Made by a program: the position numbers and the translations under genes
The notes under the pieces: model-generated
Database searches by the model: none
The model's input: the letters and a program-made list of their open reading frames with translations, nothing else
Told to the model about the DNA's origin: nothing
Assembly (NCBI GenBank): GCA_030142905.1
Contig: JASJOG010000010.1
Span: 1,253,501 to 1,317,500 of the forward strand
Direction of reading: 5' to 3'
Origin: Heliopora coerulea
Taxonomy: Eukaryota; Cnidaria; Anthozoa; Scleralcyonacea; Helioporidae
Length of the DNA: 64,000 bases
Part shown: positions 62,801 through 64,000 of the stretch, piece after piece
Position numbering within the stretch: the first letter of the stretch is position 1
Layout: each line of letters begins with the position of its first letter

Positions 62801-63724
62801 AACTGATATTGTAAACAAAGGATTTCATGTAACGGGACAGACGATAATTTGGGTGTTTCAAATAAGTTCGTAAAAACATCAAGACGAAAACGTAACACGT
62901 TTGGTGAATTAAAAAATAGTGAAGTTAATGTACTTAATAACGCTTGTTGCATATGGGAGACTAAATTTTTTTATTGCTTTGGAGTTTGTTTTTTTTTTTC
63001 ATTTTATTCTTCTGTCCGAAATTTATGTACCCTCTCAACTGAGCATCATTACACTGTCCTCTGAGCACGTAGATTTTGTAAATATCTGAGTGAAACATAG
63101 CTACTCTCGTTGTAAGTGTTGCCTCAAATGACATTTTTGTCATTGCTACTTTGTACGGTTATTAAGTTGTCTGTGCCATTGACACCACAATAATCATTGT
63201 CCACGGCAGGTAAAATATTTTCTGAGACATACTCGGCGAAATATTGTCCTACATTTGCTACAGAATTTTGAGTTAAAGTTTATATTCGAAACCGATGAAA
63301 ACTAGTCCTGAATTTTCGAATTTCCGATGAAAGTCGTTATGGATGAGTTCGTCGTGTACAAGCTCACCAGGTAGCTGCAAACTTAAAATCCAGAGCGTAT
63401 TCATACTACTATCTGATCCAGATATTCGCGAAGAATGAGGGAAACTAAGGGATCCGTTGAAAATATTTCTCTTCATTTGCCAGAAAGGGAAGATAGTATC
63501 ATGCCGTGGTTTCTCTTTTACCAGCGCGGAACCCCGCCCAGTTGACCTCCTTTGACTACCGGTACCAGGAAGTTAAAACATAGTTGCACGCTTTCATTCT
63601 CTCTTCTGCGTCTAAAACAAGTCATTATTTTTTTTTTTATTTTTGCAGATGCCTTTGACTATTTCGATGTGGAACTGCAAAAGTTTCCAGGACAAGGTCT
63701 AGGCTTGAGCATAGTTGGAAGAAG
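17466..63724 (+). CDS. MPDZ: MPDZ (MUPP1)/PATJ-like multi-PDZ scaffold, whole gene as seen
   Basis: Thirty-one exons splice with GT-AG junctions and continuous phase into about 1530 residues: one L27 domain, ten PDZ domains and half of PDZ11. MPDZ has 13 PDZ domains in vertebrates and PATJ about 10, so at least two more may lie past the right edge. A linker before PDZ4 ([21 protein letters not shown]) matches the conserved linker type of this family. Known members are cytoplasmic scaffolds at tight junctions or the apical membrane. Their L27 binds PALS1 and their PDZ domains bind receptor, channel and claudin-like tails. The exon with the start codon was not found; it must lie before 17466. 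Introns make up over 90% of the span. Intron insertions include Tc1, Penelope-like, SINE and hammerhead elements. Confidence 0.9.
18480..19010. repeat. diverged dispersed repeat, copy 1
   Basis: It aligns along most of its length with 58890-59490. Shared blocks include GAGCCTAAAATTTAAATTT, GGAAATTGT.AAGAAAA and an AGAAATAC.A.TACG block. It also ends near three tandem copies of a 15-bp unit (CACTTCACAATAA, about 18990-19030). No coding. Confidence 0.5.
19031..20520. other. intron, nothing recognised
   Basis: Intron DNA between the two PDZ1 exons. Scattered ORFs have no domain. Confidence 0.4.
20521..20758 (+). CDS. MPDZ: MPDZ exon: second half of PDZ1 and Ser-rich linker
   Basis: Starts [18 protein letters not shown]. 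The alpha-B helix (HHEAIAILQ) begins with His, which predicts class I ligands (S/T-x-hydrophobic C termini). A Ser-rich linker follows ([18 protein letters not shown]), a likely phosphorylated, flexible stretch. The donor is CCA/GTAAGT, phase 0. Confidence 0.88.
20759..22380. other. intron with degenerate simple repeats
   Basis: About 20930-21020 is a degenerate array of TCGTTGTCGTAT-like words. Positions 22105-22145 hold two copies of a 17-bp unit (TTTTCACTCTATCCCA). Otherwise anonymous. Confidence 0.4.
22390..22830 (+). pseudogene. Penelope-like element, GIY-YIG endonuclease remnant
   Basis: Broken translation reads HSFQ, a gap, then [20 protein letters not shown], followed by [18 protein letters not shown]. 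This is the GIY-YIG core (YI..T....R...H) and His-rich tail of Penelope-like retroelements, with stops and frameshifts. It belongs to a different subgroup from the 31-kb copy. Confidence 0.7.
23050..23190 (+). CDS. MPDZ: MPDZ exon: first half of PDZ2
   Basis: Encodes [20 protein letters not shown] and then GGGVADK. The carboxylate loop is GLGF. Acceptor TTTACCAG, donor AAG/GTTAGT, phase 0-0. Confidence 0.9.
23632..24101. mobile_element. possible TIR element with GC-rich palindromic ends
   Basis: The left end CTGGCCCGGCTAACGGGC and the reversed right end CTGGCCCGGCTACCGGGCC match, and each is itself a small hairpin. Between them is 420 bp without a transposase. The right end continues into GAGCTCGTCTCATG-type sequence. 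Confidence 0.5.
24474..24647 (+). CDS. MPDZ: MPDZ exon: second half of PDZ2
   Basis: Encodes [19 protein letters not shown], then [11 protein letters not shown] and strand VRLVIAR. The alpha-B start is Ser/Glu (TSEQV), not His, so ligand class is uncertain. The exon ends with a basic/Pro linker. Confidence 0.9.
24718..24814 (+). CDS. MPDZ: MPDZ exon: start of PDZ3
   Basis: Encodes [20 protein letters not shown]. The intron before it is only 70 bp. Donor CAAG/GTAGGG, phase 1. Confidence 0.9.
24815..26049. other. intron with pyrimidine-rich stretch
   Basis: About 24860-25000 is T/C-rich low complexity, and 25705-25740 is T-rich with A interruptions. Nothing else is recognised. Confidence 0.4.
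26050..26141 (+). CDS. MPDZ: MPDZ exon: middle of PDZ3
   Basis: Encodes [20 protein letters not shown] and IKINDQIIE. Acceptor TTTAACAG, donor GAG/GTATG, phase 1-0. Confidence 0.9.
26262..26375 (+). mobile_element. truncated copy of the Penelope-like terminal repeat
   Basis: Matches the left end of the 30.8-kb Penelope-like element: GAGTGCTGCG, GAAATGATCGGAAAGG-like, AGTAGTT.TCTAACGTTTCGAG. It stops inside the hammerhead motif (at GTTTCGAG), so only part of the terminal repeat is present. Confidence 0.7.
26782..27045 (+). mobile_element. tRNA-derived SINE, copy 1
   Basis: Has an A box (TGGCACAGTGG) and a B box (GGTTTCGATTCC). A unique body with CTGGGTACTC and ATGAGG.GTAGC follows, then GGACCT.TAGGGAG. 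It aligns along its length with 53589-53880. Confidence 0.75.
27219..27348 (+). CDS. MPDZ: MPDZ exon: end of PDZ3
   Basis: Encodes [20 protein letters not shown] and strand [11 protein letters not shown]. Alpha-B begins with Asn (TNLEAV), so a non-class-I preference is possible. Donor ACAG/GTATTA, phase 1. Confidence 0.9.
27377..27730 (+). repeat. degenerate CATCA/TCACA low-complexity tract
   Basis: About 350 bp made of variants of TCACATCACA and CATATCATG. The ORF across it is low complexity and not a gene. A tract of complementary composition lies in a later intron at 36540-36673. Confidence 0.75.
28785..28862 (+). CDS. MPDZ: MPDZ exon: acidic linker before PDZ4
   Basis: Encodes [19 protein letters not shown], an acidic/Ser disordered linker. 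Acceptor TTATTTTAG, donor ACG/GTAAGG. It is 78 nt, phase 1-1, so it could be skipped in frame. Confidence 0.75.
29641..30069 (-). mobile_element. foldback element with hammerhead motifs in both arms, 11-bp TSD
   Basis: It is bounded by ATATCAATTGA at 29630-29640 and 30069-30079. Arms of about 150 bp (left to about 29785, right from about 29868) are inverted copies around a spacer. A one-sided tail (TTGTCGGCTGGTGCTGG) lies at the right end. The arrangement (tail, inverted terminal repeat, terminal repeat) is that of Penelope-like insertions read on the minus strand. The same family is inserted at 50326-50611. Confidence 0.7.
29906..29960 (+). ncRNA. hammerhead ribozyme motif (foldback, right arm)
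   Basis: CTGACGA (29918-29924) is followed by a 6-bp stem II (GTCTTT/AAAGAC, loop GAAAT, one extra T before it), then GAAA (29943-29946) and TATC. Predicted cleavage is after C29950. Stem I is TGT/ACG plus GTAT/ATAC with an internal loop. Stem III is the bare palindrome ATAT, which suits a dimeric fold as in Penelope-like hammerheads. The left-arm copy (minus strand, 29700-29754) has GAAG in place of GAAA. Confidence 0.65.
30847..30892 (-). ncRNA. hammerhead motif, inverted left terminal repeat
   Basis: On the minus strand, CTGACGA (30881-30875) and CGAAACGTT precede AGAAAAC, the 3' strand of stem I. Stem I on the 5' side is disturbed by an extra CT relative to the right copy. It is probably a weaker ribozyme. 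Confidence 0.5.
31008..31062. repeat. 24-bp hairpin at the GIY-YIG junction
   Basis: CAACGTAGAGCACACCACAT..., a TCT loop, and its exact reverse complement. The right half is the start of the GIY-YIG coding segment, so the element was joined to an inverted copy of its own sequence here. Confidence 0.75.
31041..31307 (+). pseudogene. Penelope-like GIY-YIG endonuclease domain
   Basis: An intact 86-residue frame with [18 protein letters not shown] (the GIY-YIG signature seen as LYVGETGR, then R...H), [17 protein letters not shown] and [17 protein letters not shown]. These are the Arg, His, Glu and terminal blocks of the Penelope endonuclease. The reverse transcriptase that normally precedes it is missing, so this is a fragment. 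Confidence 0.85.
31613..31656 (+). ncRNA. hammerhead motif, right terminal repeat
   Basis: CTGACGA (31622-31628), a 13-nt stem-loop II with a weak 3-bp helix (GGC/GCT), GAAA (31642-31645), then CGTT and AGAAAAC. Stem I pairs TTTTCT with AGAAAA. The stem III palindrome ACGT suits a dimer. Predicted cleavage is after T31649. Confidence 0.55.
31978..32057 (+). CDS. MPDZ: MPDZ exon: conserved pre-PDZ4 linker
   Basis: Encodes [20 protein letters not shown] and EEAEIL, the amphipathic linker that precedes PDZ4 in the MPDZ/PATJ family. Acceptor GATTCAG, donor CTG/GTACTG, phase 1-0. Confidence 0.85.
32058..33136. other. intron, nothing recognised
   Basis: Anonymous AT-rich intron DNA without repeats or RNA motifs that I can support. 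Confidence 0.4.
33137..33203 (+). CDS. MPDZ: MPDZ exon: start of PDZ4
   Basis: Encodes [19 protein letters not shown]. The carboxylate loop is GLGL. It is 67 nt, acceptor TTTAAAG, donor CAAG/GTAAAT. Confidence 0.88.
33204..34195. other. intron, nothing recognised
   Basis: Anonymous intron DNA. Confidence 0.4.
34196..34287 (+). CDS. MPDZ: MPDZ exon: middle of PDZ4
   Basis: Encodes [19 protein letters not shown] and [10 protein letters not shown]. Acceptor CTATTCAG, donor GAG/GTAAG, phase 1-0. Confidence 0.88.
34288..35239. other. intron with single TTAACCCTTTCCTGCC end
   Basis: A lone TTAACCCTTTCCTGCCCG end at 34319, continuing into GACGAGTAAAGTCGTC, matches the small MITE family at 56210-56310. 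No second end is seen. Confidence 0.5.
35240..35381 (+). CDS. MPDZ: MPDZ exon: end of PDZ4 and linker
   Basis: Encodes [20 protein letters not shown] and [14 protein letters not shown]. Alpha-B starts with His (SHNEV), predicted class I. Confidence 0.9.
36191..36303 (+). CDS. MPDZ: MPDZ exon: start of PDZ5
   Basis: Encodes [20 protein letters not shown] and ends LDYQ. Acceptor TTTAACTTAG, donor CAG/GTTGGT, phase 1-0. Confidence 0.9.
36540..36673 (+). repeat. degenerate GTGATGTGGT tract
   Basis: About 13 units of a TGATG/TGGTG pentamer mix on the plus strand. The composition is complementary to 27377-27730. Confidence 0.8.
36940..37205. repeat. dense CACATG/CACGTG palindromic words
   Basis: Many copies of TTCACATG/CATGTGAA and TCACGTG words, with two clear palindromes: CATGTGGAAAAATTCCACATG (36952-36972, one base short of symmetric) and CACGTGTGA...TCACACGTG (about 36980-37008). 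This is probably a decayed repeat family. Confidence 0.5.
37293..37467 (+). CDS. MPDZ: MPDZ exon: second half of PDZ5
   Basis: Encodes [32 protein letters not shown] and [12 protein letters not shown]. Alpha-B starts with Ser. Donor AAAG/GTATTT, phase 1. Confidence 0.92.
37900..38431. mobile_element. non-autonomous TIR element
   Basis: The left end CAGTGGCGGACTCAGGATT and the reversed right end ATTGGCGGAGTCAGGAGAG match in about 14 of 19 positions. The 530-bp interior has no transposase. Ends of the CAGTGGCGGA type are frequent in invertebrate DNA transposons. Confidence 0.55.
38432..39845. other. intron; partial tRNA-like fragment near 39645
   Basis: At 39645-39680, AAATGGCTAGAGCGTTTCACAG plus GGCGATCGG is a truncated copy of the tRNA-like TIR family. 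A 46-bp imperfect palindrome (AAATGTGGA.../...TCCACATTT) lies at about 38790-38836. The rest is anonymous. Confidence 0.45.
39846..39944 (+). CDS. MPDZ: MPDZ exon: last strand of PDZ5 and linker
   Basis: Encodes [17 protein letters not shown] and an acidic Thr/Asp linker (DADTQEISD). Acceptor TTTTGCAG, donor GACG/GTAATA, phase 1-1. Confidence 0.85.
40238..40312 (+). repeat. tRNA-like sequence
   Basis: Has an A box (TAGCTCAATTGG) and a B box (GAGTTCGAATCCC). The ends do not pair as an acceptor stem, so it is probably a SINE head or tRNA pseudogene rather than a working tRNA. The following 80 bp may be the SINE body. Confidence 0.5.
40950..41120 (+). CDS. MPDZ: MPDZ exon: acidic linker and start of PDZ6
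   Basis: Encodes a Glu-rich linker ([17 protein letters not shown]) and [16 protein letters not shown]. The loop of PDZ6 reads KLGI, less canonical than GLGF. Acceptor ATTTCTAG, donor ACTGG/GTAAG, phase 1. Confidence 0.88.
41130..41290 (-). mobile_element. tRNA-like TIR family copy
   Basis: On the minus strand it reads GGTGGCTCAACGGTTAGAGC, then the GTCATCAGAAGG and GATCCCCGTCTGGGGCTC blocks. The ATAGATG...GTTCGT flank is shared with the next copy and with 61.4 kb. It lies just inside the intron, 10 bp after the donor. Confidence 0.65.
41370..41545 (-). mobile_element. tRNA-like TIR family copy, foldback type
   Basis: Starts GGGAGCTTGGAGATTTTCAT with an inner ATCAAGCTCAAATTAACCTC block, followed by GAGCCCCAGACAGGGATCG. 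A partly deleted tRNA-like core and TCTCGGTAGCTCAATGGTTA follow. The arrangement matches 61444-61679, with losses. Confidence 0.6.
41934..42090 (+). CDS. MPDZ: MPDZ exon: body of PDZ6
   Basis: Encodes [34 protein letters not shown] and MNHQQVK. Alpha-B has His (NHQQV), predicted class I. The donor is GTAAA/GTAAGG, chosen because it keeps phase with the next exon. Confidence 0.9.
42837..42875 (+). CDS. MPDZ: MPDZ 39-nt microexon in PDZ6
   Basis: Encodes [12 protein letters not shown], the end of alpha-B and the following turn of PDZ6. Acceptor TTTTTAG, donor ATCAG/GTGATT, phase 2-2. It is 39 nt, so skipping would keep frame but remove the second half of the binding helix. Confidence 0.8.
43257..43332. 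repeat. (TA)n microsatellite, Tc1 target
   Basis: About 38 TA units with one TG interruption. The Tc1 element begins directly at its right end, using a TA dinucleotide as target. Confidence 0.9.
43333..44943 (+). mobile_element. full-length Tc1/mariner (Tc1-like) transposon
   Basis: 1611 bp between TA duplications (43331-43332 and 44944-44945), with termini CAGTGACACGCAAAAG and its inverse CTTTTGCGTATCACTG. Terminal repeats of about 210 bp hold an outer and an inner direct repeat (ACACGCAAA...TTGGACACATT at 43338 and at about 43514), the IR/DR layout of Tc1-type elements. The left and right repeats differ by a few substitutions and small indels. Confidence 0.95.
43706..44728 (+). CDS. Tc1-like transposase, DD34E
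   Basis: Intact 340-residue ORF, the normal length for Tc1. I chose the ATG at 43706 because [12 protein letters not shown] starts the paired-like DNA-binding region; an upstream in-frame ATG at 43670 adds 12 unlikely residues. HTH1 lies at about residues 10-55 and HTH2 at about 70-115 ([13 protein letters not shown]). The catalytic triad is [17 protein letters not shown] and LNPIENL, with exactly 34 residues between the second Asp and the Glu. Two motifs deviate from the usual (QPDNYPKH for QHDNDPKH, NLRKELK for NLWxxLK), so activity is uncertain. Confidence 0.93.
   Translation: MAKTKELSQQLRMVIIDHHNRGMGYRKISDVVKIPISTIGAIIRKWKEHGLTTDLPRKGRARKVSERAARSIVRKVMHKPFTTRGELQKELQAAGTKVSKDTISRTLHRVGLHSRTSRKTPLLKPKHVKARLEFANRNLEKPATFWNKIFWSDETKFELFGGNSSRHVWRKEGTSYDPKNTIPTIKHGGGSIMVWSCFSSSGTGALHIIEGTMDNAVYREILKENMLSSVKSLKPPRGWIFQPDNYPKHTAVKRKEWLQAKKVRVLEWPSQEPDLNPIENLRKELKLRVDQRNPQSLNDLKDICRQEWDNISADFCKKLISNYSIRLTAVISNKGYAIKY
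45016..45061 (-). ncRNA. type I minimal hammerhead ribozyme, complete
   Basis: Read on the minus strand: stem I ACTACA (45061-45056), core CTGATGA (45055-45049), stem-loop II GGACCAGTAGGCC (45048-45036, four pairs with one bulged A), GAAA (45035-45032), stem-loop III (ACG-GTTC-CGT), cleavage after C45022, and stem I 3' strand TGTAGT (45021-45016). All catalytic-core positions are canonical and stem I is a perfect 6 bp. It lies in an orphan Penelope/retrozyme-like fragment, about 45005-45240. Confidence 0.85.
45389..45532 (+). CDS. MPDZ: MPDZ exon: last strand of PDZ6 and linker
   Basis: Encodes [17 protein letters not shown], then a Ser-rich linker ([18 protein letters not shown]). Acceptor CTTTACAG, donor ATCAG/GTAGCT, phase 2-2. 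Skipped together with the 39-nt microexon it would delete the end of PDZ6 in frame. Confidence 0.85.
45533..47265. other. intron; possible TIR remnant near 46420-46675
   Basis: GGCATAACTAC at 46419 and the reversed GTGGCGTAACAAGG at about 46670 look like diverged TIRs around C/G runs. AAGTCTGCTTTTGACGTCATA at 46038 and its inverted copy at 46103 form a small foldback. Otherwise anonymous. Confidence 0.4.
47266..47500 (+). CDS. MPDZ: MPDZ exon: PDZ7, first two thirds
   Basis: Encodes [20 protein letters not shown], then [20 protein letters not shown] and VNDRILE. The loop is SLGI. The acceptor before 47266 (ACTTTTAG/C) keeps phase 2 with the previous exon; the open frame upstream of it is intronic. 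Confidence 0.9.
47700..47860 (+). repeat. CGAA/CAAA and AATC tetranucleotide repeats
   Basis: An ACGA/ACAA array at 47715-47800 passes into (AATC)n at 47812-47850. Confidence 0.9.
48075..48200 (+). CDS. MPDZ: MPDZ exon: end of PDZ7
   Basis: Encodes [20 protein letters not shown] and [10 protein letters not shown]. Alpha-B starts with His, predicted class I. Acceptor TTTCGCAG, donor AAG/GTTAGT, phase 0-0. Confidence 0.9.
48201..49586. other. intron, nothing recognised
   Basis: Short ORFs at 48244, 48845 and 48864 have no domain or splice support. Confidence 0.4.
49587..49758 (+). CDS. MPDZ: MPDZ exon: charged linker between PDZ7 and PDZ8
   Basis: Encodes a highly charged linker ([19 protein letters not shown], then [13 protein letters not shown]), probably disordered or partly helical. 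Acceptor GCATTTAG, donor AAAAG/GTACAA, phase 0-1. Confidence 0.85.
49795..49950 (+). repeat. AGC/AGG trinucleotide-rich tract
   Basis: (AGC)n followed by AGT/AGG-rich sequence with GAGCCAGAGGAACAGTAGGA in near-tandem. It lies in a 254-bp intron. The Leu-rich ORF on the other strand is a by-product of the repeat. Confidence 0.85.
50013..50099 (+). CDS. MPDZ: MPDZ exon: start of PDZ8
   Basis: Encodes [20 protein letters not shown] and LVKGALGL. Acceptor TTGACTAG, donor CTAG/GTGGGT, phase 1-1. The carboxylate-loop codons are split by the intron. Confidence 0.88.
50326..50611 (-). mobile_element. nested foldback element with 13-bp TSD
   Basis: Bounded by TTCATTTATTTAC at 50313-50325 and 50612-50624. 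The opposite arm of the host palindrome has a single copy, so the empty site is visible. It is the same family as 29641-30069: it shares ATCTTGA.AACT.AAGATATGAG, CTTTATTTCAAAG and a right tail GTTGTCGACTGGTCATGG. Confidence 0.85.
50457..50497 (+). ncRNA. hammerhead ribozyme motif (nested element)
   Basis: CTGAAGA (50461-50467), extra T, stem II GACTTT/AAAGTC with loop GAAAT, GAAA (50486-50489), TATC, cleavage after C50493, stem I CTGT/ACAG. Compared with the 29.9-kb copy, one stem II pair changes from T-A to A-T, a compensatory change. The minus-strand copy in the left arm has CTGCAGA, which breaks the core. Confidence 0.7.
50619..50676 (-). ncRNA. hammerhead ribozyme, palindrome left arm
   Basis: On the minus strand: ATTTAC (50676-50671), CTGATGA (50670-50664), a perfect 11-bp stem II with a TTC loop (50663-50639), GAAA (50638-50635), the stem III palindrome ACAATATTGT, cleavage after A50625, and stem I 3' strand GTAAAT (50624-50619). 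The 13-bp target duplication of the nested element overlaps this last strand but restores it. Confidence 0.8.
51338..51395 (+). ncRNA. hammerhead ribozyme, palindrome right arm
   Basis: ATTTAC (51338-51343), CTGATGA (51344-51350), stem-loop II 51351-51375 (11 bp, one mismatch), GAAA (51376-51379), stem III from ACAATATTGT, cleavage after A51389, GTAAAT (51390-51395). It is sense to the MPDZ pre-mRNA. Confidence 0.8.
51429..52269. other. intron, nothing recognised
   Basis: Anonymous. The minus-strand ORF at 51765-52067 has no recognisable domain. Confidence 0.4.
52270..52736 (+). CDS. MPDZ: MPDZ exon: rest of PDZ8, long Ser-rich linker
   Basis: The largest internal exon after the L27 exon. 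Encodes [40 protein letters not shown] (alpha-B His, class I) and strand VHLALGR. A Ser/Pro-rich linker of about 70 residues follows ([20 protein letters not shown]). It ends NVITLVK, the first strand of PDZ9. Acceptor TGTTCAG, donor AAAG/GTAAGC. Confidence 0.92.
52737..53588. other. intron, nothing recognised
   Basis: Has a GACTCGA/CTTGAGT-rich stretch at 53090-53345, possibly a decayed simple repeat. No coding. Confidence 0.4.
53589..53880 (+). mobile_element. tRNA-derived SINE, copy 2
   Basis: Has an A box (TGGTATAGTGG), GTGTCTCTCACCACT, a B box (GGTTCGATTCC) and a body with TCTCTCCTGGTACTCCGG. GACCTATGAGGAGGGGTAGC follows. It matches 26782-27045 throughout and is the better-preserved copy. 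Confidence 0.8.
53881..54513. other. intron, nothing recognised
   Basis: GACGATTTTACTCGTC near 54132 resembles the interior of the TTAACCCTTT MITE family. Otherwise anonymous. Confidence 0.35.
54514..54618 (+). CDS. MPDZ: MPDZ exon: first half of PDZ9
   Basis: Encodes [19 protein letters not shown] and [15 protein letters not shown]. Acceptor TTACTACAG, donor AAG/GTAAGA, phase 0-0. Confidence 0.9.
54940..55005 (+). repeat. degenerate Penelope terminal-repeat fragment
   Basis: CAGGTGACGGGGGGTCTTCGC followed by TTGAAACGTTAG resembles the hammerhead region of the 31.6-kb element, with a broken core (GGTGACG in place of CTGACGA). Confidence 0.45.
55449..55523 (+). CDS. MPDZ: MPDZ exon: middle of PDZ9
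   Basis: Encodes [19 protein letters not shown] and GLSHVE. It is 75 nt, phase 0-0, acceptor TTCTTAAAG, donor GAG/GTAAAT. Alpha-B His, class I. Confidence 0.9.
55524..56209. other. intron, nothing recognised
   Basis: Anonymous intron DNA. Confidence 0.35.
56210..56310. mobile_element. 101-bp MITE, TTAACCCTTTCC ends
   Basis: The left end TTAGCCCTTTCCGGCCCG and the reversed right end TTAACCCTTTCCTGCCCG are inverted repeats. The interior has ACGCCAGACGACTTTACTTG. Related single or diverged ends occur at 34319 and 60688-60818. Confidence 0.65.
56702..56873 (+). CDS. MPDZ: MPDZ exon: end of PDZ9 and linker
   Basis: Encodes [19 protein letters not shown] and a Ser/Asn/Pro linker that ends [10 protein letters not shown]. 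Acceptor TCTACTAG, donor CTTG/GTAAGT, phase 0-1. Confidence 0.9.
56874..57654. other. intron, nothing recognised
   Basis: Anonymous intron DNA. Confidence 0.35.
57655..57794 (+). CDS. MPDZ: MPDZ exon: start of PDZ10
   Basis: A Thr/Pro-rich linker ([19 protein letters not shown]), then [20 protein letters not shown]. The loop is GLGL. Acceptor TATATTAG, donor TTG/GTTAGT, phase 1-0. Confidence 0.9.
57795..58712. other. intron, nothing recognised
   Basis: Anonymous intron DNA. Confidence 0.35.
58713..58796 (+). CDS. MPDZ: MPDZ exon: middle of PDZ10
   Basis: Encodes [20 protein letters not shown] and RAEDQILE. Acceptor ATTTTTCAG, donor GAG/GTAAGC, phase 0-0. Confidence 0.9.
58890..59490 (-). 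repeat. dispersed repeat with a tRNA-like head at each end, copy 2
   Basis: On the minus strand a tRNA-like head at about 59495-59430 has GTGGCCGAGTGGTCAGACAC and TTCGAGCCC. A second at about 59030-58905 has GTGGCCGAGTGATGG and GGTTCGACTCC. They look like tRNA-Leu/Ser A and B boxes. The body between them aligns with 18480-19010. It is possibly a dimeric SINE. Confidence 0.6.
60688..60818. mobile_element. 131-bp element with TTAACCCTTTCAT ends
   Basis: TTTAACCCTTTCATGCAT at the left and the inverse of ATTAACCCTTTCATACAT at the right enclose an A-rich interior. Related in its ends to the MITE at 56210. Confidence 0.55.
61444..61679. mobile_element. perfect 109-bp inverted repeat built on a tRNA-like core
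   Basis: The arms 61444-61552 and 61571-61679 are exact reverse complements with an 18-bp spacer. Both contain the B box GGTTCGATCCCC and most of the tRNA-like fold. Outside lies GAGAGCTTGGATATA, shared with other family copies. Confidence 0.85.
61557..61629 (+). repeat. tRNA-like cloverleaf
   Basis: Folds as a full cloverleaf: acceptor GTCTCGG/CTGGGGC (7 bp including G-T pairs), D arm GCTC/GAGC, anticodon stem TCTAA/TCAGA (one mismatch) with loop CCGGTCA, variable AGGTT, T arm GCGGG/CCCGT with loop TTCGATC. The would-be anticodon is GGT, but position 33 is C rather than T. It is therefore more likely a Pol III-competent repeat than a working tRNA. Confidence 0.6.
62070..62187 (+). CDS. MPDZ: MPDZ exon: end of PDZ10
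   Basis: Encodes [20 protein letters not shown] and [16 protein letters not shown]. Alpha-B His, class I. Acceptor CTTGCTAG, donor GAAG/GTGAGT, phase 0-1. Confidence 0.92.
62188..63648. other. intron, nothing recognised
   Basis: A-rich (AACAAAAC) stretch at 62475-62530, poly-T near 62988. No coding. Confidence 0.35.
63649..63724 (+). CDS. MPDZ: MPDZ exon: start of PDZ11, gene continues off the window
   Basis: Encodes [20 protein letters not shown] and VGRR. Acceptor TTTTGCAG, donor AAG/GTAAAA, phase 1-2. The second half of PDZ11 and the rest of the gene lie to the right. Confidence 0.9.
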
Positions 63725-64000
63725 GTAAAACTCATGCATTGAGGTTTGATTGTAGAAATGGAAGTAGTCATGGCTGTGATCAAATAAATACATCACTTAA
63801 GAGACTATCATTGCATGAATAGTTTAAATTTGACTCTTATATGGACTACTGTTTTGGCAGTCGAAAGGTTAAAAACTTACTGAAACTGTTCTTTTCGTCA
63901 CTAATGTCACTCCGACGATCAGACTCAACTCACAACCAAATGGACATAAAGACAGACTTAGAAACCCACAGTCTGACGCTCACAGACAACCCCATTGACT

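Overview
The window looks like nuclear DNA of a marine invertebrate, most likely an anthozoan cnidarian (coral or sea anemone). It is AT-rich. Genes are split into short exons with GT-AG introns of 0.1 to 4 kb, the introns are full of transposon debris, and an internal block of TTAGGG-type telomere repeat is present. The taxon is inferred from these general traits, not proven.

Two plus-strand genes are visible. Positions 889 to about 7.7 kb carry a small receptor-like gene: signal peptide plus EGF-like cysteines, an FN3-like exon, a thrombospondin type 1 exon and a transmembrane exon. Its last exon holds three in-frame stops inside an otherwise open Ser/Thr-rich frame. From 8 to 17.4 kb there is no clear gene, apart from one possible orphan exon at 7961-8058. 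That stretch holds a broken CR1/L2-like LINE on the minus strand, a foldback repeat, and a TIR element that encloses interstitial telomeric repeats between 9-bp target duplications.

From 17.4 kb to the right edge runs one very large gene, an MPDZ (MUPP1)/PATJ-type scaffold. I can place 31 coding exons (about 4.6 kb, about 1530 residues): an L27 domain, ten complete PDZ domains and the first half of PDZ11. The first exon and the 3' end lie outside what I can define. The protein would be a cytoplasmic organiser of apical or junctional membrane complexes. L27 pairs it with a PALS1-type partner and the PDZ domains collect C-terminal tails.

The introns are the most unusual part. They hold an intact Tc1 transposon, Penelope-like (GIY-YIG) fragments, tRNA-derived SINEs, several MITEs, and a set of foldback elements carrying hammerhead ribozyme motifs. 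I find hammerhead cores at five loci (near 29.9, 30.9/31.6, 45.0, 50.5 and 50.6/51.4 kb). Three of these elements have 11-13 bp target duplications, and one pair shows a compensatory base change in stem II. A second notable group is a family of short TIR elements whose interior is a tRNA-like cloverleaf, including a perfect 109-bp inverted repeat at 61.4-61.7 kb.
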